Positions 1 through 11,881 of a DNA stretch of 64,000 nucleotides are shown here, one piece after another. The notes below the pieces were generated by a model. The model was not told the origin of the DNA. It did no database searches and saw only the letters and a program-made list of their open reading frames with translations. The DNA is from Poa pratensis. Taxonomy: Eukaryota; Streptophyta; Magnoliopsida; Poales; Poaceae. Location of the stretch: contig CAMZMU010000116.1 in the NCBI GenBank assembly GCA_947311845.1, positions 3,586,421-3,650,420 on the forward strand. The letters are read 5' to 3'. Within the stretch, counting starts at the first letter, position 1, and every line of letters starts with the position of its first letter. The position numbers were made by a program, and so were the translations under genes.

Positions 1-509
1 GGAGCGACTGCGATGCAGCACAGATCAAGTAGAGCAGGGAGATGCACGCATCCAAAGGGTGCCAAGGTCCAAGCAGTACTTGTAAATCCCCGAGTTCTGG
101 CGTTCGACAGTCGAGTCACAAGATCAAAATATATAGCATACATTACTTGTAAATTTTGAGATAGGGTTTAGAGTCATCCGACACAAGGATAAAGAATAAA
201 AAACGGGGTTAGTAAACAACATATGCCGAATCATTTTGGGCCGAGTCCCCGAGTTCGTTTTCATGTTCACCACATTCCATAACCTCTGCTCTTGACTGCC
301 ATTTTGGCGTTCGTCAGTCGAGTCACAAGATCACAACAACATAGCATACATTACTTGAGCTTTGAGACGAGGTTCAAAACCATCCGGCATATAAACATCA
401 TAGATAAAACAGAGACAAAACACATGCATATAGACGAGGCAGTCCCCAAGTTTCATTTCGGAGTGCCGATATTTCATTCAAAAGAAACCGAGATACATAC
501 ATTACGCCC
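1..509 (-). mobile_element. Element A, untranslated tail after pol, with direct repeats
   Basis: This stretch lies downstream of the integrase stop of the minus-strand Tat-type element A and should be its 3' untranslated region; the 3' LTR is beyond the window edge. It has no convincing ORF. It contains an imperfect direct repeat: the block beginning GGCGTTCGACAGTCGAGTCA at 99 recurs, slightly altered, at 306 (period about 207 bp). A CCCCGAGTT-like motif recurs near 88, 245 and 443. Tandem repeats in the 3' untranslated region of Tat-lineage elements are known in plants. Assignment to A is by position and orientation. Confidence 0.6.
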
Positions 510-1599
510 TTAAGAGTAAAAGGGACGGAGTAGAGCTACATTCCAGGGTCGCTTGGTTTCCTCTCTGGATTTGTCCATTACATTCTTCCTCGGTTCCTGC
601 GCATCTATAAGATAATATGCATCATTGTGCAGAGCCTTGCTCATAATGAATGGCCCCTCCCACGGAGGTGACAACTTGTGTCGGCCAGCAGTGCGCTGCA
701 CTAGCCTCAGCACCAAATCTCCCTCTTGGAATACTCGAGGACTGATCTTCCGGCTATGATAGCGTCGGAGATTTTGCTGATATATTGCTGACCGAGACAA
801 GGCCAGCTCTCTCGCTTCTTCGAGCAGATCTACAACATCTTCCCGAGCTTCTTTTGCCTCGGTTTCGGTGTACAGCTTAACTCTCGGCGAGTCATATTGT
901 ATGTCGGTCGGCAGAACCGCTTCTGCTCCATAGACCAGAAAAAACGGCGTGTAGCCCGTTGATCGATTCGGTGTGGTCTTGAGACCCCACATGACTGCTG
1001 GTATTTCATCTATCCAGCAACCCGGAGTTCGCAGCAGTGGTTCAATCAATCGAGTTTTGATGCCGGATAACGCCAATGCATTTGCTCTTTCCACTGGCCC
1101 ATTGGACTCCGGATGTGCGACCGACGCAATGTCAAGTCGGATTCTCTTATCAGCACAAAACCGAGCAAACTCTCCTACAACAAAGTTTGTGCCATTATCC
1201 GAGATGATGTTGTGTGGGTAACCATATCTCAAAATAATGTCCTTCAAAAAAGACACTGATGTGTGGCCGTCACACTTCCTGATTGGGTTCACCTTGATCC
1301 ATTTGGTGAACTTGTCCACCATCACTAGCATATGAGTCATGTTGACTCGGGCTGGTTTGAACTCACCCACCATATCCAGACACCAAACAGCAAAAGGCCA
1401 AGTGATGGGAATTGTCTTGAGTGCCAAAGCTGGCAGATGGACCTTTTTAGCAAACCTCTGACACCCTTCGCACCTTCTGACAATATCCTCTGCCTCCTGC
1501 AAAGCAGTGGGCCAGTAAAACCCATGCCGGAATACCTTAGCAACCAAGGCTCTTGAGCTAGCATGATGACCACACTCTCCTTGATGAATTTCCAGGAGC
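510..1599 (-). CDS. Ty3/gypsy integrase of element A (3' part of pol)
   Basis: Reads as a gypsy-class integrase. From the N terminus it has a zinc-binding HHCC module (GHHASSR, then CEGCQ), a DDE core (D in LDMVGEF, D in ISDNGTNF, E in PVERAN) and a GPF-type module (WEGPF) near the C terminus, ending at a stop at 510. The frame is open from the insertion breakpoint at 1599. The ORF seems to extend to 1784 only because the inserted element D adds open sequence, which is not part of the gene. The upstream part of the same pol lies at 20724 and above, displaced by the B and D insertions; across the reconstituted point the frame matches but carries a stop next to the junction. The core residues look intact, but this copy cannot work as part of a polyprotein. 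Confidence 0.88.
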
Positions 1600-1604
1600 A
1601 TCTC

Positions 1605-4600
1605 TGTAACAGCCCAAACATGTGAACCTAAATTTGTGAACCAAATTTTCACTTTTGCATTCCATGCATGCATCATTGCATCCTCTTTGCAATTGATAAA
1701 CAACACACTAAATTGGTTTGGCAAAAATTGGAAAACTAAAATGCCAAACTTGCTCCAACAATTCTTACAAAGCAATGAAAGCATTCAAAGTTGCAAAACA
1801 AAATACTTTGACATCTCATATTTGTCAAGGAAGTTCCAAGAGTTAAAATCAATATTTTGACTTGCTTCAAAATCCTAAAAGAATATTATTTGGGAAATGC
1901 TCAAAAATGCCTATAGCAACTTCTTATTTTATTCCCCAAGCAAATGGACTCCAATTGCTTTGAAATTTTTATGGGTGGTTGCCAAGGTACAGGGAGGCTA
2001 CCCAAAAATTTACATAATTTTTGGAATTGGATAACTGCCTCAATTAATTCAAAAACAGAGCAGTCAGTGCTAAAAAGGACTTACTTGTGATGAATTCAAA
2101 ACTAGCAGGGGGGTTTTTGGAAAATCTTCTTCTCCTCTCACCTCCGCCATTCCCGCGCCTCCCTGGCGCCATGCCACACGCCGTGCACGGGGGGCCCCTT
2201 CCCCCTGCCCTCACCTGCGAGGAGACCGAGCCCCACGAGCACCACGTCGCCCTGCTCACCCCATTCCCTAGCCCACCTGCTCCCGTTCCCCACCTCTGCA
2301 CCCGCGACCTAGCCTCCAAGGACGCCGGGCTCCTCCGCCGTCTCGTCGCTGATTGAAGCTTCCCCGCGAGAATCCAGCACCACCTGCAGCTCCGCCGTGT
2401 CGCTTTCTTCCTCCCCACCAGAGGAATCGAGCCAGGCTGGCCTAAAACCGTCGTCGCCGTCCGGTACTCCGCCGCTGCCGCTCGAGCGCCGCCGCGCACG
2501 ATTTCTGCGCCGTCGACCTCTCTCCGGCCTCCCCACTCACGCTTGCGTGTTCCTGGTGAGCACGCCCACCTTCCTCTCCCCTCCGCTTCATCGCTCGCGT
2601 CCCACAGCTCGAGTTCGCCGAGAGTCGCCGTCGTGTCGCCATGATGTCGCCGTCGTCGGATAATCCGAGTGAAGAACGAACCGGAATATCCGAGTTTATC
2701 CAGTACAGAAATGGATTAGGTCCTTAGCCAATTTCTCACCTCTCAGTAGCACTCGGATTTTCCGATTTTGGTCAGTACGGTTTTCGTTGAGTCCTTAGCC
2801 AAAATTTGGAAACGTGAGGTCGATCGGATATTCCGATTTGAGAAAAACTCGGAATTTCCGATTTAGTACAGTACCAAAATAATTATCCTATTTCCCTTTC
2901 TGTCCTTCTTAATTTGGATAAATATGGTACGGATTCTTTCATCTCCTTCTAATTTGGCTAAGTAATTCCCTTGTTGTTAAACATAAATCTAACCAAGGCA
3001 TAATCTAAAGAGGATTTATAAATGTAACAACTTAGTATCGGTGCACCCGAAAAATGTGACCGATGTACCAAAATATTCCTGTTTAATTATTCCTTCTTTC
3101 TATGTGGACTTAAATAATTGTTTGTGTTGGATTTAACTTATAACCAGGACATATTTAGAAGAGGAAACAAAATAATTAAAAGGACATATCCAAATTGATA
3201 AGTTATAAAAGTAATTACTTTTAATCGGTGCATTCTAAAATTGGGGTATCACACCAAAATGCTCCCAAAGGATGGAATAACAAGGGGCATCATTTCATGC
3301 ATATTTACCTCATTTTAGAGCACAGGAAAACATTAAAACAAGGAGTAGCTATTTTTCCTCTCTTGCTAAATAAGTATTCATGCACCCCATGTAATTGCTG
3401 GATATTGTTCTAATAGCACGTACAGTGCATTCAAAATGTCATGTCATCATATGTTTGCGCATTGCATTTGTGAACGCATGTGTGGTGATTGATTGTTCTC
3501 TCCCGATGTTTGTATTTTCGTTAGATAAAGCAACCGGGGTTACTCCACAATACCCCGAGGATCCATATTACCAGCACGCTGATCCAGGCAAGCGTAACCC
3601 CCCCCCCCCCTCTGAGCATATCTTATCCTATGTTTTCCGCAATTATTTTCTCCACTATAATATTGCATGCGGTTCCAAATGTCACTTCTGTCGGATTAGA
3701 GTATCCTATAGTTGCATTAAGTTCCCTATGCCATGATCTGTTTCCCCTCCTATTATCCATAGGTTTGTATTGTTGGCCAGAGATACTCTACTATGCTATG
3801 TTGATGCTTAGCCATGCTTAGTATATGCATAGCTGTACGATGGATATGTGTTGTTGGGAACAGGTGTGAAATGCTGAGATGATGGTGGAGAAATGTGGTG
3901 ACAGGTGATAAGATGCTAAAAGGGTGGGGATGAGAGGCCACTGTGGTTGTGGTGCTTTGTCTCGTTCTCGCCGCCTAGGTGCGAGTTCTTTACCTCTTGA
4001 ACCAAGACCGAGCGTGCAACCATGCGTGAGGCCTATGCAATTGCAGGAACCCTCATAGACTAAATAACTCGAGCGGGGCTAGCCAGGGTCCTCTAGTTTG
4101 AGCTTCCATTTGCGCGTGCGTGAGTTGGTGGCTGAGATTGGTATGAGGATGGTGGTGTTAGGAAAATGAGTGGCCGTGGGGCGGGGTGTTGTGATCCTGG
4201 CAGTCCTACCGTCACTGATGATCCTGGAAAGTCCTTAACGAGGGAGAAGTCGACACCGTTCCCACCCAGCCGGCTTTCCCCGGAAGAGAGCTAATGCGCA
4301 GGTAATGGGCCGGACGGTACGCGTGGCAAACATTGTACACCCTGCAGGGTAAATCTTTTCGAAAAGCCATGTCCACGGTTAAGGACGACTTGGGAATAGA
4401 CGATAAGACCATAGAATAACATGAACGGAATGATTAAAATTGGGTACTAAAGGTACTGTTCAAGATTGTAAGGTTGACTTCCTCGAGGGTGATTCGGGGA
4501 GGTGCCTTTGTAAAACAGGTACAATGATGATGGTGAATGATGGTGAGAAAGTTGAGTAAGAGAAAAGAGTTACTTCTTACCTTCTTTTGAAAGTATTCTG

Positions 4601-5233
4601 ATTAGACGATGCCATGGAGTATTGTTTTTATGAAATAAAATCAGCTTTATGCAAAAGAGCCATAAAACCTTGAAAGGCTCATCGAGCTAAAGATCTATAT
4701 TTAATCTTGCGAGTTCGTCGAACTCAACGTCGTTTGTTTTGTTTCAGAGGAGAACTTCACCGACTTCGGAGGTGGGTTCTTCGTGGATGTCGATGAGTAG
4801 TCTGGGGTTCCCAGGTGGCAGCTTGGGACATCCCGGAACAGCTGGCGTTGGATGTTATTTGTAGGCCTCTTAGGCCCTTATTTGGATCTTGTTGTTAGAC
4901 AACTTAATTCGCTTCCGCATGTTGTACTGTTGGGTCTGTGACCTCTGGTTGTAATTTGTGCATCTTTCTCTATTATAAGAGTTGAACTATATTGATTTGT
5001 GTCGTAGAGTCTGTGATGTGCCAGTTGTTCCACAAGTCTTGATCTTATTATTATGCTATGATAGCTGTGCCTGTGTTAAGGCATCAATCGGGGTGTTGTG
5101 TTGCCGATGATCAATTCCGAGCAACACATGCCAAAGGTTTTGGCCGGGGATTGGTAAACCCGTAACCTCTGGTTGTATCGGTTAACCGGTGACACACAGC
5201 ATCACTGTATAGTAGTCGGGTCGGGGCACTACA
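1605..5233 (+). mobile_element. Element D: solo-LTR-like insertion, 3.6 kb
   Basis: The ends are TGTAACAGCCC and GGGGCACTACA (TGTA...TACA), flanked by a perfect 5-bp TSD, ATCTC, at 1600-1604 and 5234-5238. Inside I saw no primer-binding site, polypurine tract, second copy of the ends or pol ORF, so it reads as a solo LTR left by recombination between two LTRs. Length and end sequence suggest a Del/Tekay-type chromovirus LTR (recall, not searched). A GC-rich block at about 2140-2660 has overlapping ORFs on both strands that look compositional. A run of Cs lies at about 3599-3610. It sits in the RNase H/integrase linker of element A. Confidence 0.8.
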
Positions 5234-5246
5234 ATCTCTTGCCCTT

Positions 5247-6741
5247 TGATACGTCCATTTTGCATCACTATTTTATAGCATAATTTACTGTTATTCATTG
5301 ATATATTTCATATTAAGATGTGTTACTTATGTTATTTTGTCTTATTTTGCATGTTTGATGATATTGGATAATTAACTGCCGGAGTCAGATTTCAGCTGGA
5401 AAAAGCACCAAGGACACTATATTTCTGGAGCTAAAAATATTTCCAAGAAGACAGATGTTCCTATTTTATCAGAAGATGGACTAGCCAAAAGGGGAGGCTG
5501 AGATGGGCCAGGAGGGGCCCACACCACCCCTGGGCGCGGGCCCCCTTGGCCGCGCCCAGGTAGGTGTGGTCCCTGGCCCACCTCAGGCGCTCCCCCTTCG
5601 CGTACTTCATCCCCCAGAAACCCTAAGACACGGGGAGTCCGAGAAATATTCCGCCGCCTCCACGAGGCGGAAACAACAGAGAGAGAAAAAGCTCTCCGGC
5701 AGGGAGAAATCTGCCGGGGAAATTCCCTCCCGGAGGGGGGAGATCATCGCCATCCTCATCGTCATCGTGCTGGACTTCATCGGGATCATCATCATCATCT
5801 CCATCACCGTCACCACCATCACCGCTGCACCATCTCGTTCCGCTGTAACATCTAGGGCTATACTTTGTTTAGTTCATAGGGGAAACTCTCCCGGTGTTAA
5901 TTACTCCTTGTGGTTGATGCTATTGAGTTTTATCGGTGAATTAAAGTATATGTTCAGATTGTTATCCATCATTATATCACCTCTGATCATGATCCATATG
6001 ATGTCTTGTGAGTAGTTTGTTTAGTTCTTGAGGACATGGGAGAAGTCACGCTGTTAGTAGTGGAATTATGTTGAGTAATATTTAATGGTTTGATATTTAA
6101 GTTGTGGTGCTATTCTTCTAGTGGTGTCGTGTGAACGTCGACTACATGACACTTCACCTTTATGGGCCTAGAGGAATGCATTGTGTATTTGGTTGCTAAT
6201 TGTGGGGTTGCCGGAGTGACAGAAACCTAAACCCCCGTTAGTATACCGGTGCACAAGGGAGCGTAGGATCTCAGAGTTTAAGGCTGTGGTTAGATTTATC
6301 TTAATTACTTTCTTGTAACTGCGGATGCTTGCAAGGGTATAATCACAAGTATGTATTAGTCCAAGTAAGGGCGGTGCATTAGCATAGGTTCACCCACACA
6401 ACACTTATCAAAACAATGAAGATTAATCAACTATGTGAAGCGAAAGCACTTGACTAGAATCCCGTGTGTCCTCAAGAACATTTTGTCATCATAAGTAAAC
6501 CAACCGGCTTGTCCTTTGCTCTAAAAAGGATTGGGCCACTTGCTGCAATTATTATTACTGTCTTTTACTTACTCGCATTTTATTTACCTGCTATATCAAA
6601 AACCCCTAAAAACTTGTCTGCTAGCATTTACAGTGAAACCTTTACCGAAACTCCTTGTCAGCACCTTCTGCTCCTCGTTGGGTTCGACACTCTTATTTAT
6701 CGAAAGTACTACGATACACCCCCTATACTTGTGGGTCATCA
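5247..6741 (+). repeat. 5' LTR of element B
   Basis: Runs from TGATACGTCC to GTGGGTCATCA, 1,495 bp, and matches the split 3' LTR along its length with small indels and substitutions. It contains a GC-rich perfect stem-loop (arms 5529-5539 and 5550-5560) and a CAT-rich imperfect triplet tract at about 5745-5826. Open frames inside it (for example 5503-6015) are products of this composition, not genes. Confidence 0.92.
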
Positions 6742-6752
6742 AGACTATTTTC

Positions 6753-6770
6753 TGGCGCCGTTGCCGGGGA
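6753..6770 (+). other. Primer-binding site of element B
   Basis: TGGCGCCGTTGCCGGGGA lies 11 bp after the 5' LTR and is complementary to the 3' end of plant tRNA-Asp, the usual primer for Athila-like and many other grass gypsy elements. The same 18 bases occur in element C at 16287-16304. Confidence 0.85.
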
Positions 6771-6857
6771 GTGAAGCGCTATTGGTGAGTGGAATTGGTA
6801 AGGGAAACTTTTACTGTAGGTGCTATTTTTATTTCTGCTTGCTACTTTATTTTATCA

Positions 6858-7806
6858 TGGAGAGATCTCCATTTGAATCCCTGTTTGGAAATACTACTAC
6901 CACTGCTACGGTAGTAGAAGAGGAACCACCTGATCAAGTAATTCCATTTAAAATACCTATGAAAATTGTTGAACGAGTTACGAATAACCGCTATGCAGGA
7001 GATGGAACTGTCCCTCCTGGGGATCATTTGCTATTTATTCATGAATTATGCGAGTTGTTCAAGTGTGCAGGTATTTCAATGGAAGAGGTCAAGAAGAAAT
7101 TGTTTCTATATCGTTGACTGGTAAAGCTGCAAAATGGTATAGGATGCTGAAGAATGGGCGTTCTATTGGCTGGGAGGAGATTGTGCCTCTCTTTTATTCT
7201 AAATTTTATCCTCCTAGTGAAATTCATCAAGATCGGAATCATATATATAATTTTTGGCCTCATGATGGAGAAAGTATTGCCCAAGCGTGGGGGAGATTGA
7301 AATCATTAATGCTCAAATGCCCCATTCATGAGCTTCCTGGTAATGTTGTTATTGATAACTTCTATGCAAGGCTTTCTCTTCAAGATAAAACTCTATTGGA
7401 TACCTCTTGTGCTGGATCATTTACGCGTAATAAAGAGGAAGTTAAATGGGACCTTCTTGATCGGATTGAGGAAAATACTGAAGGATGGGAGAACGACAAA
7501 GGTAGAGAATCAGGTATAAAGTATGATTACGAATGCATTAAAACTTTTATGAATACTGATAATTTTCGTAATCTCTATGATATGTATGGTCTTGATTCTC
7601 AAGTTATTGCAAACTGTTACAAGGCTTTTGCCTCTTATCTTGATGTTCCTAAAGAAAGTTGCAATAAGTATCATTTGCCTTACAAAGATAATACTAATTC
7701 TGCCAATATTAAAAACATTGAAGTTCATACAGTTGATCGTATCTTGCCAGAACCTTATATTGAGAAACCACCTTTTCCTGTTAAAATTAGGAACATTCTA
7801 TCATAG
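6858..7806 (+). pseudogene. gag of element B (frameshifted)
   Basis: An ATG at 6858 opens a frame (MERSPFESLFG) that runs to 7117. The gag-like text then continues in another frame from about 7080 to 7803 (AAKWYRMLKNG; WEEIVPLFYSKFYP; ESIAQAWGRLKSLM), which is the conserved retrotransposon gag core. The shift near 7080-7115 breaks the protein. The product would be the capsid of the cytoplasmic particle. No zinc knuckle was seen. Confidence 0.75.
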
Positions 7807-7811
7807 CTAGT

Positions 7812-8283
7812 GTGGTTAATAAAAGTGCAAAGAAAGCTTTAGAACCTGCTGAACAAATAGCGGTTGAACCCACAATAGCAATAGTAAAGGATTTGGTAAC
7901 TGAAAATGTAGAAGGAGGACATATTATCTTTTGTGAAGATGCCTCTAATATTGTTTCACATCCCAGTAGAGCTAGGAAAACAAGTGTTCCTGTGCTTTCA
8001 GTCAAAATAGGAGAACATTGCTATTATGGTTTATGTGATATTGGTGCAAGTTCTAGCTATTCCTTTTGATCTTTATAAAGAAATTATGCATGAAATTGGT
8101 CCTTGCGAACTTGAGGAGATTGATGTGGTTATTCAGCTTGCTAATAGAGAAACTATCTCTCCAATTGGTATTGTGAGAGATGTTGAAGTTTTATGTGGTA
8201 AGACTAAATACCCTGCTGATTTTCTAGTACTTGGTTCTGTTGCTAGTAAACTTGTCCCATTATTTTTGGTAGGCCTTTCTTGA
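7812..8283 (+). pseudogene. Aspartic protease region of element B (frameshifted)
   Basis: The frame to 8069 carries an aspartic-protease active-site-like motif, CDIGASSS, preceded by VLSVKIGEHCYYGL, the usual strand arrangement in Athila-type proteases. The flap and C-terminal half (AIPFDLYKEIMHEIG, then DFLVLGSVASKLVPLF) continue in the frame ending at 8283, so one frameshift lies near 8050. It would process the gag-pol polyprotein. Confidence 0.7.
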
Positions 8284-8749
8284 ATACATGTGGTGCATTA
8301 TAGATTGTAAGAAAGAGAAAATTTACACTAAATTTAATGGAGAATCTTATGAGTTTAATTTCTCTAAGTTTGGTAAAAACTTTATGAAACTGAATTACCT
8401 AATGAGAATTTTCAAGTTGAACAACTTGCTTCTATTGCTGTTGCTCCTAACAATGCCTTGCAGCAATTCATGGAGGAACACGAAAGTGAAGTATTTATGG
8501 AGGAGAGGAATGAGATTGACAATGCCTTTCTTCGTCAACCACCAATACTTAAGCATAATTTGCCTGTGGAAGATTTGGGTACCTCAGCGCCTCCTAAGGA
8601 AGATCCTGTCTTCGATTTAAAACCTTACCTGATAATCTTAAGTATGTTTATCTTGATGAAAGGAAAGTATATCCTGCTATTATTAGTTCTAAACTTTCAG
8701 GTAATGAAGAAGCAAGGTATTAGAAGTACTAAAGAAACATCGAGGAGCT
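8284..8749 (+). pseudogene. Protease-RT linker of element B, broken frames
   Basis: Linker between protease and RT with overlapping short frames (8288-8620 and 8458-8769). Acidic text such as MEEHESEVFMEERNE followed by KYVYLDERK-like wording in a third frame is typical of the Athila RT leader. The frame changes at least twice before the RT frame that is clear from 8750. Confidence 0.55.
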
Positions 8750-10685
8750 ATGGGATACACTTTGGATGATTTAAAGGGGATTTCTCCTACTATATGTCAA
8801 CATGCCATCAACATTGAACCCGATGCAAAACCTGTTGTTGAGCATCAGCGTCGCTTGATCCCTAAGATGAAAGAAGTGGTAAGAAATGAGGTATTAAAAC
8901 TTCTTGATGCTGGTATAATTTATCCTATTGCTGATAGTAGATGGGTAAGTCCTGTGCATTGTGTCCCTAAGAAAGGAGGAGTTACTGTTGTACCAAATGA
9001 AAATGATGAACTTATTCCTCAAAGAGTAGTAGTTGGGTATAGGATGTGCATTGATTTTAGAAAGGTCAATAAAGTAACTAAGAAAGATCATTATCCTTTG
9101 CCTTTTATTGATCAAATGTTAGAAAGGTTGTCTAAGAAAACTCATTTTTGTTTCCTTGATGGTTATTCTGGATTCTCACAAATTGCTGTTAAAGCACAAG
9201 ATCAAGAGAAAACTACTTTTACTTGTCCTTATGGAACTTATGCTTATAGACGTATGCCTTTTGGTTTGTGTAATGCTCCTGCTACGTTCCAAAGATGCAT
9301 GTCTGCTATTTTTCATGGTTTTTGTGAAGAAATTGTGGAAGTATTCATGGACGATTTTTCCGTCTACGGAACTTCCTTTGATAATTGCTTGCACAATCTT
9401 GATAAAGTTTTGCAGAGATGTGAGGAGACTAATCTTGTTCTTAATTGGGAGAAATGTCATTTCATGGTTAATGAAGGAATTGTCCTAGGGCACAAAATTT
9501 CTGAAAGAGGTATTGAAGTGGACAGAGCTAAAGTTGAAGCAATCGAGAAAATGCCCTGTCCAAGGGATGTGAAAGGTATCCGTAGTATTCTGGTCATGCC
9601 GGTTTTTATAGGAGGTTTATTAAAGATTTTCTAAAATTTCAAAACCCCTCACTAATCTTCTTCAAAAAGATGTACCTTTTGTTTTTGATGATGATTGCAA
9701 GGAAGCTTTTGAAACTCTAAAAAAGGCTTTAATCACAGCTCCTGTTGTTCAACCTCCTGATTGGACTTTACCTTTTGAAATAATGTGTGATGCTAGTGAT
9801 TTTGCTGTAGGAGCTGTTCTTGGACAGCGGGTAGACAAGAAGTTAAATGTTATTCATTATGCTAGTAAAACACTTGATGCCGCTCAAAAGAATTATGCTA
9901 CTACTGAAAAGGAATTTTTAGCAGTTGTTTTTGCTTGTGATAAATTTAGACCTTATATTGTTGATTCAAAAGTTACTATTCACACTGATCATGCTGCTAT
10001 TAGATACCTTATGGAAAAGAAAGATGCTAAGCCTAGGCTCATAAGATGGGTACTTTTACTGCAAGAATTTGATTTACATATTGTAGATAGGAAAGGTGCT
10101 GAAAATCCTGTTGCTGATAATTTGTCTAGATTAGAAAACATTTCAGATGATCCTATACCTGTTAATGATAGTTTTCCAAATGAACAATTGGCTGCGATAA
10201 AGGTAAGCTCACGCGAAAGTCCTTGGTATGCTGATTATGCTAACTTTATTGTTGCCAAGTATTTGCCTCCGACCTTTACAGCTCAGCAAAGAAGAAAGTT
10301 CTTTTATGATTTGAGGCATTATTTTTGGGATGACCCACATTTGTATAAAGAAGGAGTAGATGGCATTATGCGAAGATGTGTTCCTGAGTATGAACAGAAA
10401 GAAATATTGAGCAAATGCCATGGAAGTGCTTATGGAGGACATCACGCTGGAGATAGAACTGCGCAAAAGGTTCTACAATCAGGTTTTTATTGGCCTACCC
10501 TTTTTAGAGATGCTAGAAAATTTGTTTTATCATGTGATGAATGTCAAAGAGTAGGTAACATTAGTAGACGTAATGAAATGCCTATGAATTATTCTCTTGT
10601 TATTGAACCTTTGACTGTTGGGGATTTGACTTTATGGGTCCTTTTCCTCCTCAAATGGTTATACTCACATACTTGTTGCTGTTGA
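8750..10685 (+). pseudogene. Reverse transcriptase and RNase H of element B (frameshifted)
   Basis: RT runs from 8750 to about 9585 in one frame. It shows WVSPVHCVPKKGG, CIDFRKVNKVTKKDHYPLPF, FLDGYSGFSQI, YRRMPFGLCNAPATFQR and the catalytic FMDD box. A frameshift near 9585-9600 moves the rest to the frame that is open from 9783. RNase H follows ([46 protein letters not shown]). The frame then enters the integrase zinc module ([19 protein letters not shown]) and stops at 10685 after another shift. Copies first-strand DNA in the particle; this copy is dead. Confidence 0.88.
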
Positions 10686-10689
10686 TTAT

Positions 10690-11493
10690 GTTACTAAATG
10701 GGTAGAAGCTATACCAACTTCTAGTGCTGATGGTGAGACATCATTAAAAATGCTTAAAGATATTATCTTCCAGGTTTGGTGTGCCTAGATATCTCATGAC
10801 TGATGGTGGTTCTCATTTTATCATGGTGCTTTTAGAAAAACTTAGCTAAGTATGATGTTAATCATAGAATTGCTTCACCATATCATCCCAAACAAGTGGT
10901 CAAGTAGAATTATCAAATAGAGAGATTAATCTATTTTGCAAAAGACTGTTAATAAATCTAGAAAAAATTGGTCTAAAAAGCTTAACGATGCTTTGTGGGC
11001 TTATAGAACTGCTTATAAAAATCCTATGGGAATGTCTCCTTACAAAATGGTTTATGGAAAAGCTTGTCATTTGCCTCTAGAATTAGAACATAAAGCCTAT
11101 TGGGCGGTGAAAGAACTTAATAGAGATTTTAAACTTGCCGGTAAAAAGAGATTGCTTAATTTGAATTCTTTAGATGAATGGAGAAATGCAGCTTATGAAA
11201 ATGCTAGGCTCTTTAAAGAGAAAGTTAAGCAATGGCATGATAGAAGAATTCTTAAGAGAGAATTTAACGTAGGTGAAAAAGTTTTATTGTATAGGTCTCG
11301 TCTCAGATTTTTTGCAGGAAAATTACTTTCAAAATGGGAAGGACCTTATATCATCGAGGAGGTCTATCGCTCAGGTGCGATTAAAATCAATTCACTAGAT
11401 GGGGACAGACCACAAGTGGTTAATGGTCAAAGACTCAAGCATTACATTTCTGGAGATTCTTATAATGAAGATGTTGATTTATCAAAGTGGTAA
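10690..11493 (+). pseudogene. Integrase core and C-terminal module of element B
   Basis: The catalytic core is spread over several frames: [16 protein letters not shown] text from about 10684, a GVPRYLMTDGGSHF-like stretch with the second Asp at about 10777-10820, and a Glu-containing segment near 10900. From 10936 one frame is clean to the stop at 11493 (ALWAYRTAYKNPMGMSPYKMVYGKACHLP, given here by its ends only: LWAYRTA and KACHLPLE) and ends with a GPY-type module (WEGPYIIEE). At least two indels lie between 10685 and 10935. Confidence 0.8.
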
Positions 11494-11881
11494 CTCCAGA
11501 GGATTTTATAAAAAGTCAAATTCAGACAACTGCAAAGCTGATTTGGAATAGGTAACAGTTTCGGTAAGAAAAAGTTCGCGATTTACTTTCAACTTAAATA
11601 TTTGTTGTTTTTATAATATGGAAAATTATGAGTCGGAAAAGGGTAGGAAACGGTGCCCGAGGGCACCACACCACCCCAGGGCGCGGGCCCACCCTGGCCG
11701 CGCCGTGGTGGCGTGTGGGCTCCTCGGAGCCCGTCTCCGACCCCGTTTCGTCCTGTACCTTCCTTTTGTCGTAAAACTTTTTGCTATATAATCACCCGGA
11801 TCTCCCGAGGTCCGTATATCGTGTTTTCGTCGAGTTTTGTTTTCGAGCTGTTTCTGCCAGGTTTAGCTCCAAGATTAGAAG
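11494..11881 (+). promoter_or_regulatory. Internal promoter-like region with an LTR-like GC block, before the accessory ORF
   Basis: Untranslated gap between pol and the accessory ORF. At 11667-11704 it holds a GC-rich block nearly identical to one in B's LTR (5520-5556): both begin CACACCACCCC and contain GGGCGCGGGCCC. The block can fold into a 7-bp stem (11680-11686 with 11698-11704). A TATA-like TATATAAT lies at 11785-11792, about 97 bp before the ATG. Layout resembles an LTR U3/R boundary, so a separate transcript for the downstream ORF is plausible; this is inference. Confidence 0.5.

Noticed and set aside
2044..2663. Several overlapping frames on both strands
   Set aside because: GC-rich compositional frames inside the solo LTR; no domain and no agreement between strands.
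5503..6015. 170-codon plus frame in the B 5' LTR (and the related frame at 14354-14812)
   Set aside because: Lies in LTR sequence; its reading is set by the GC hairpin and CAT-rich tract and differs between the two LTR copies.
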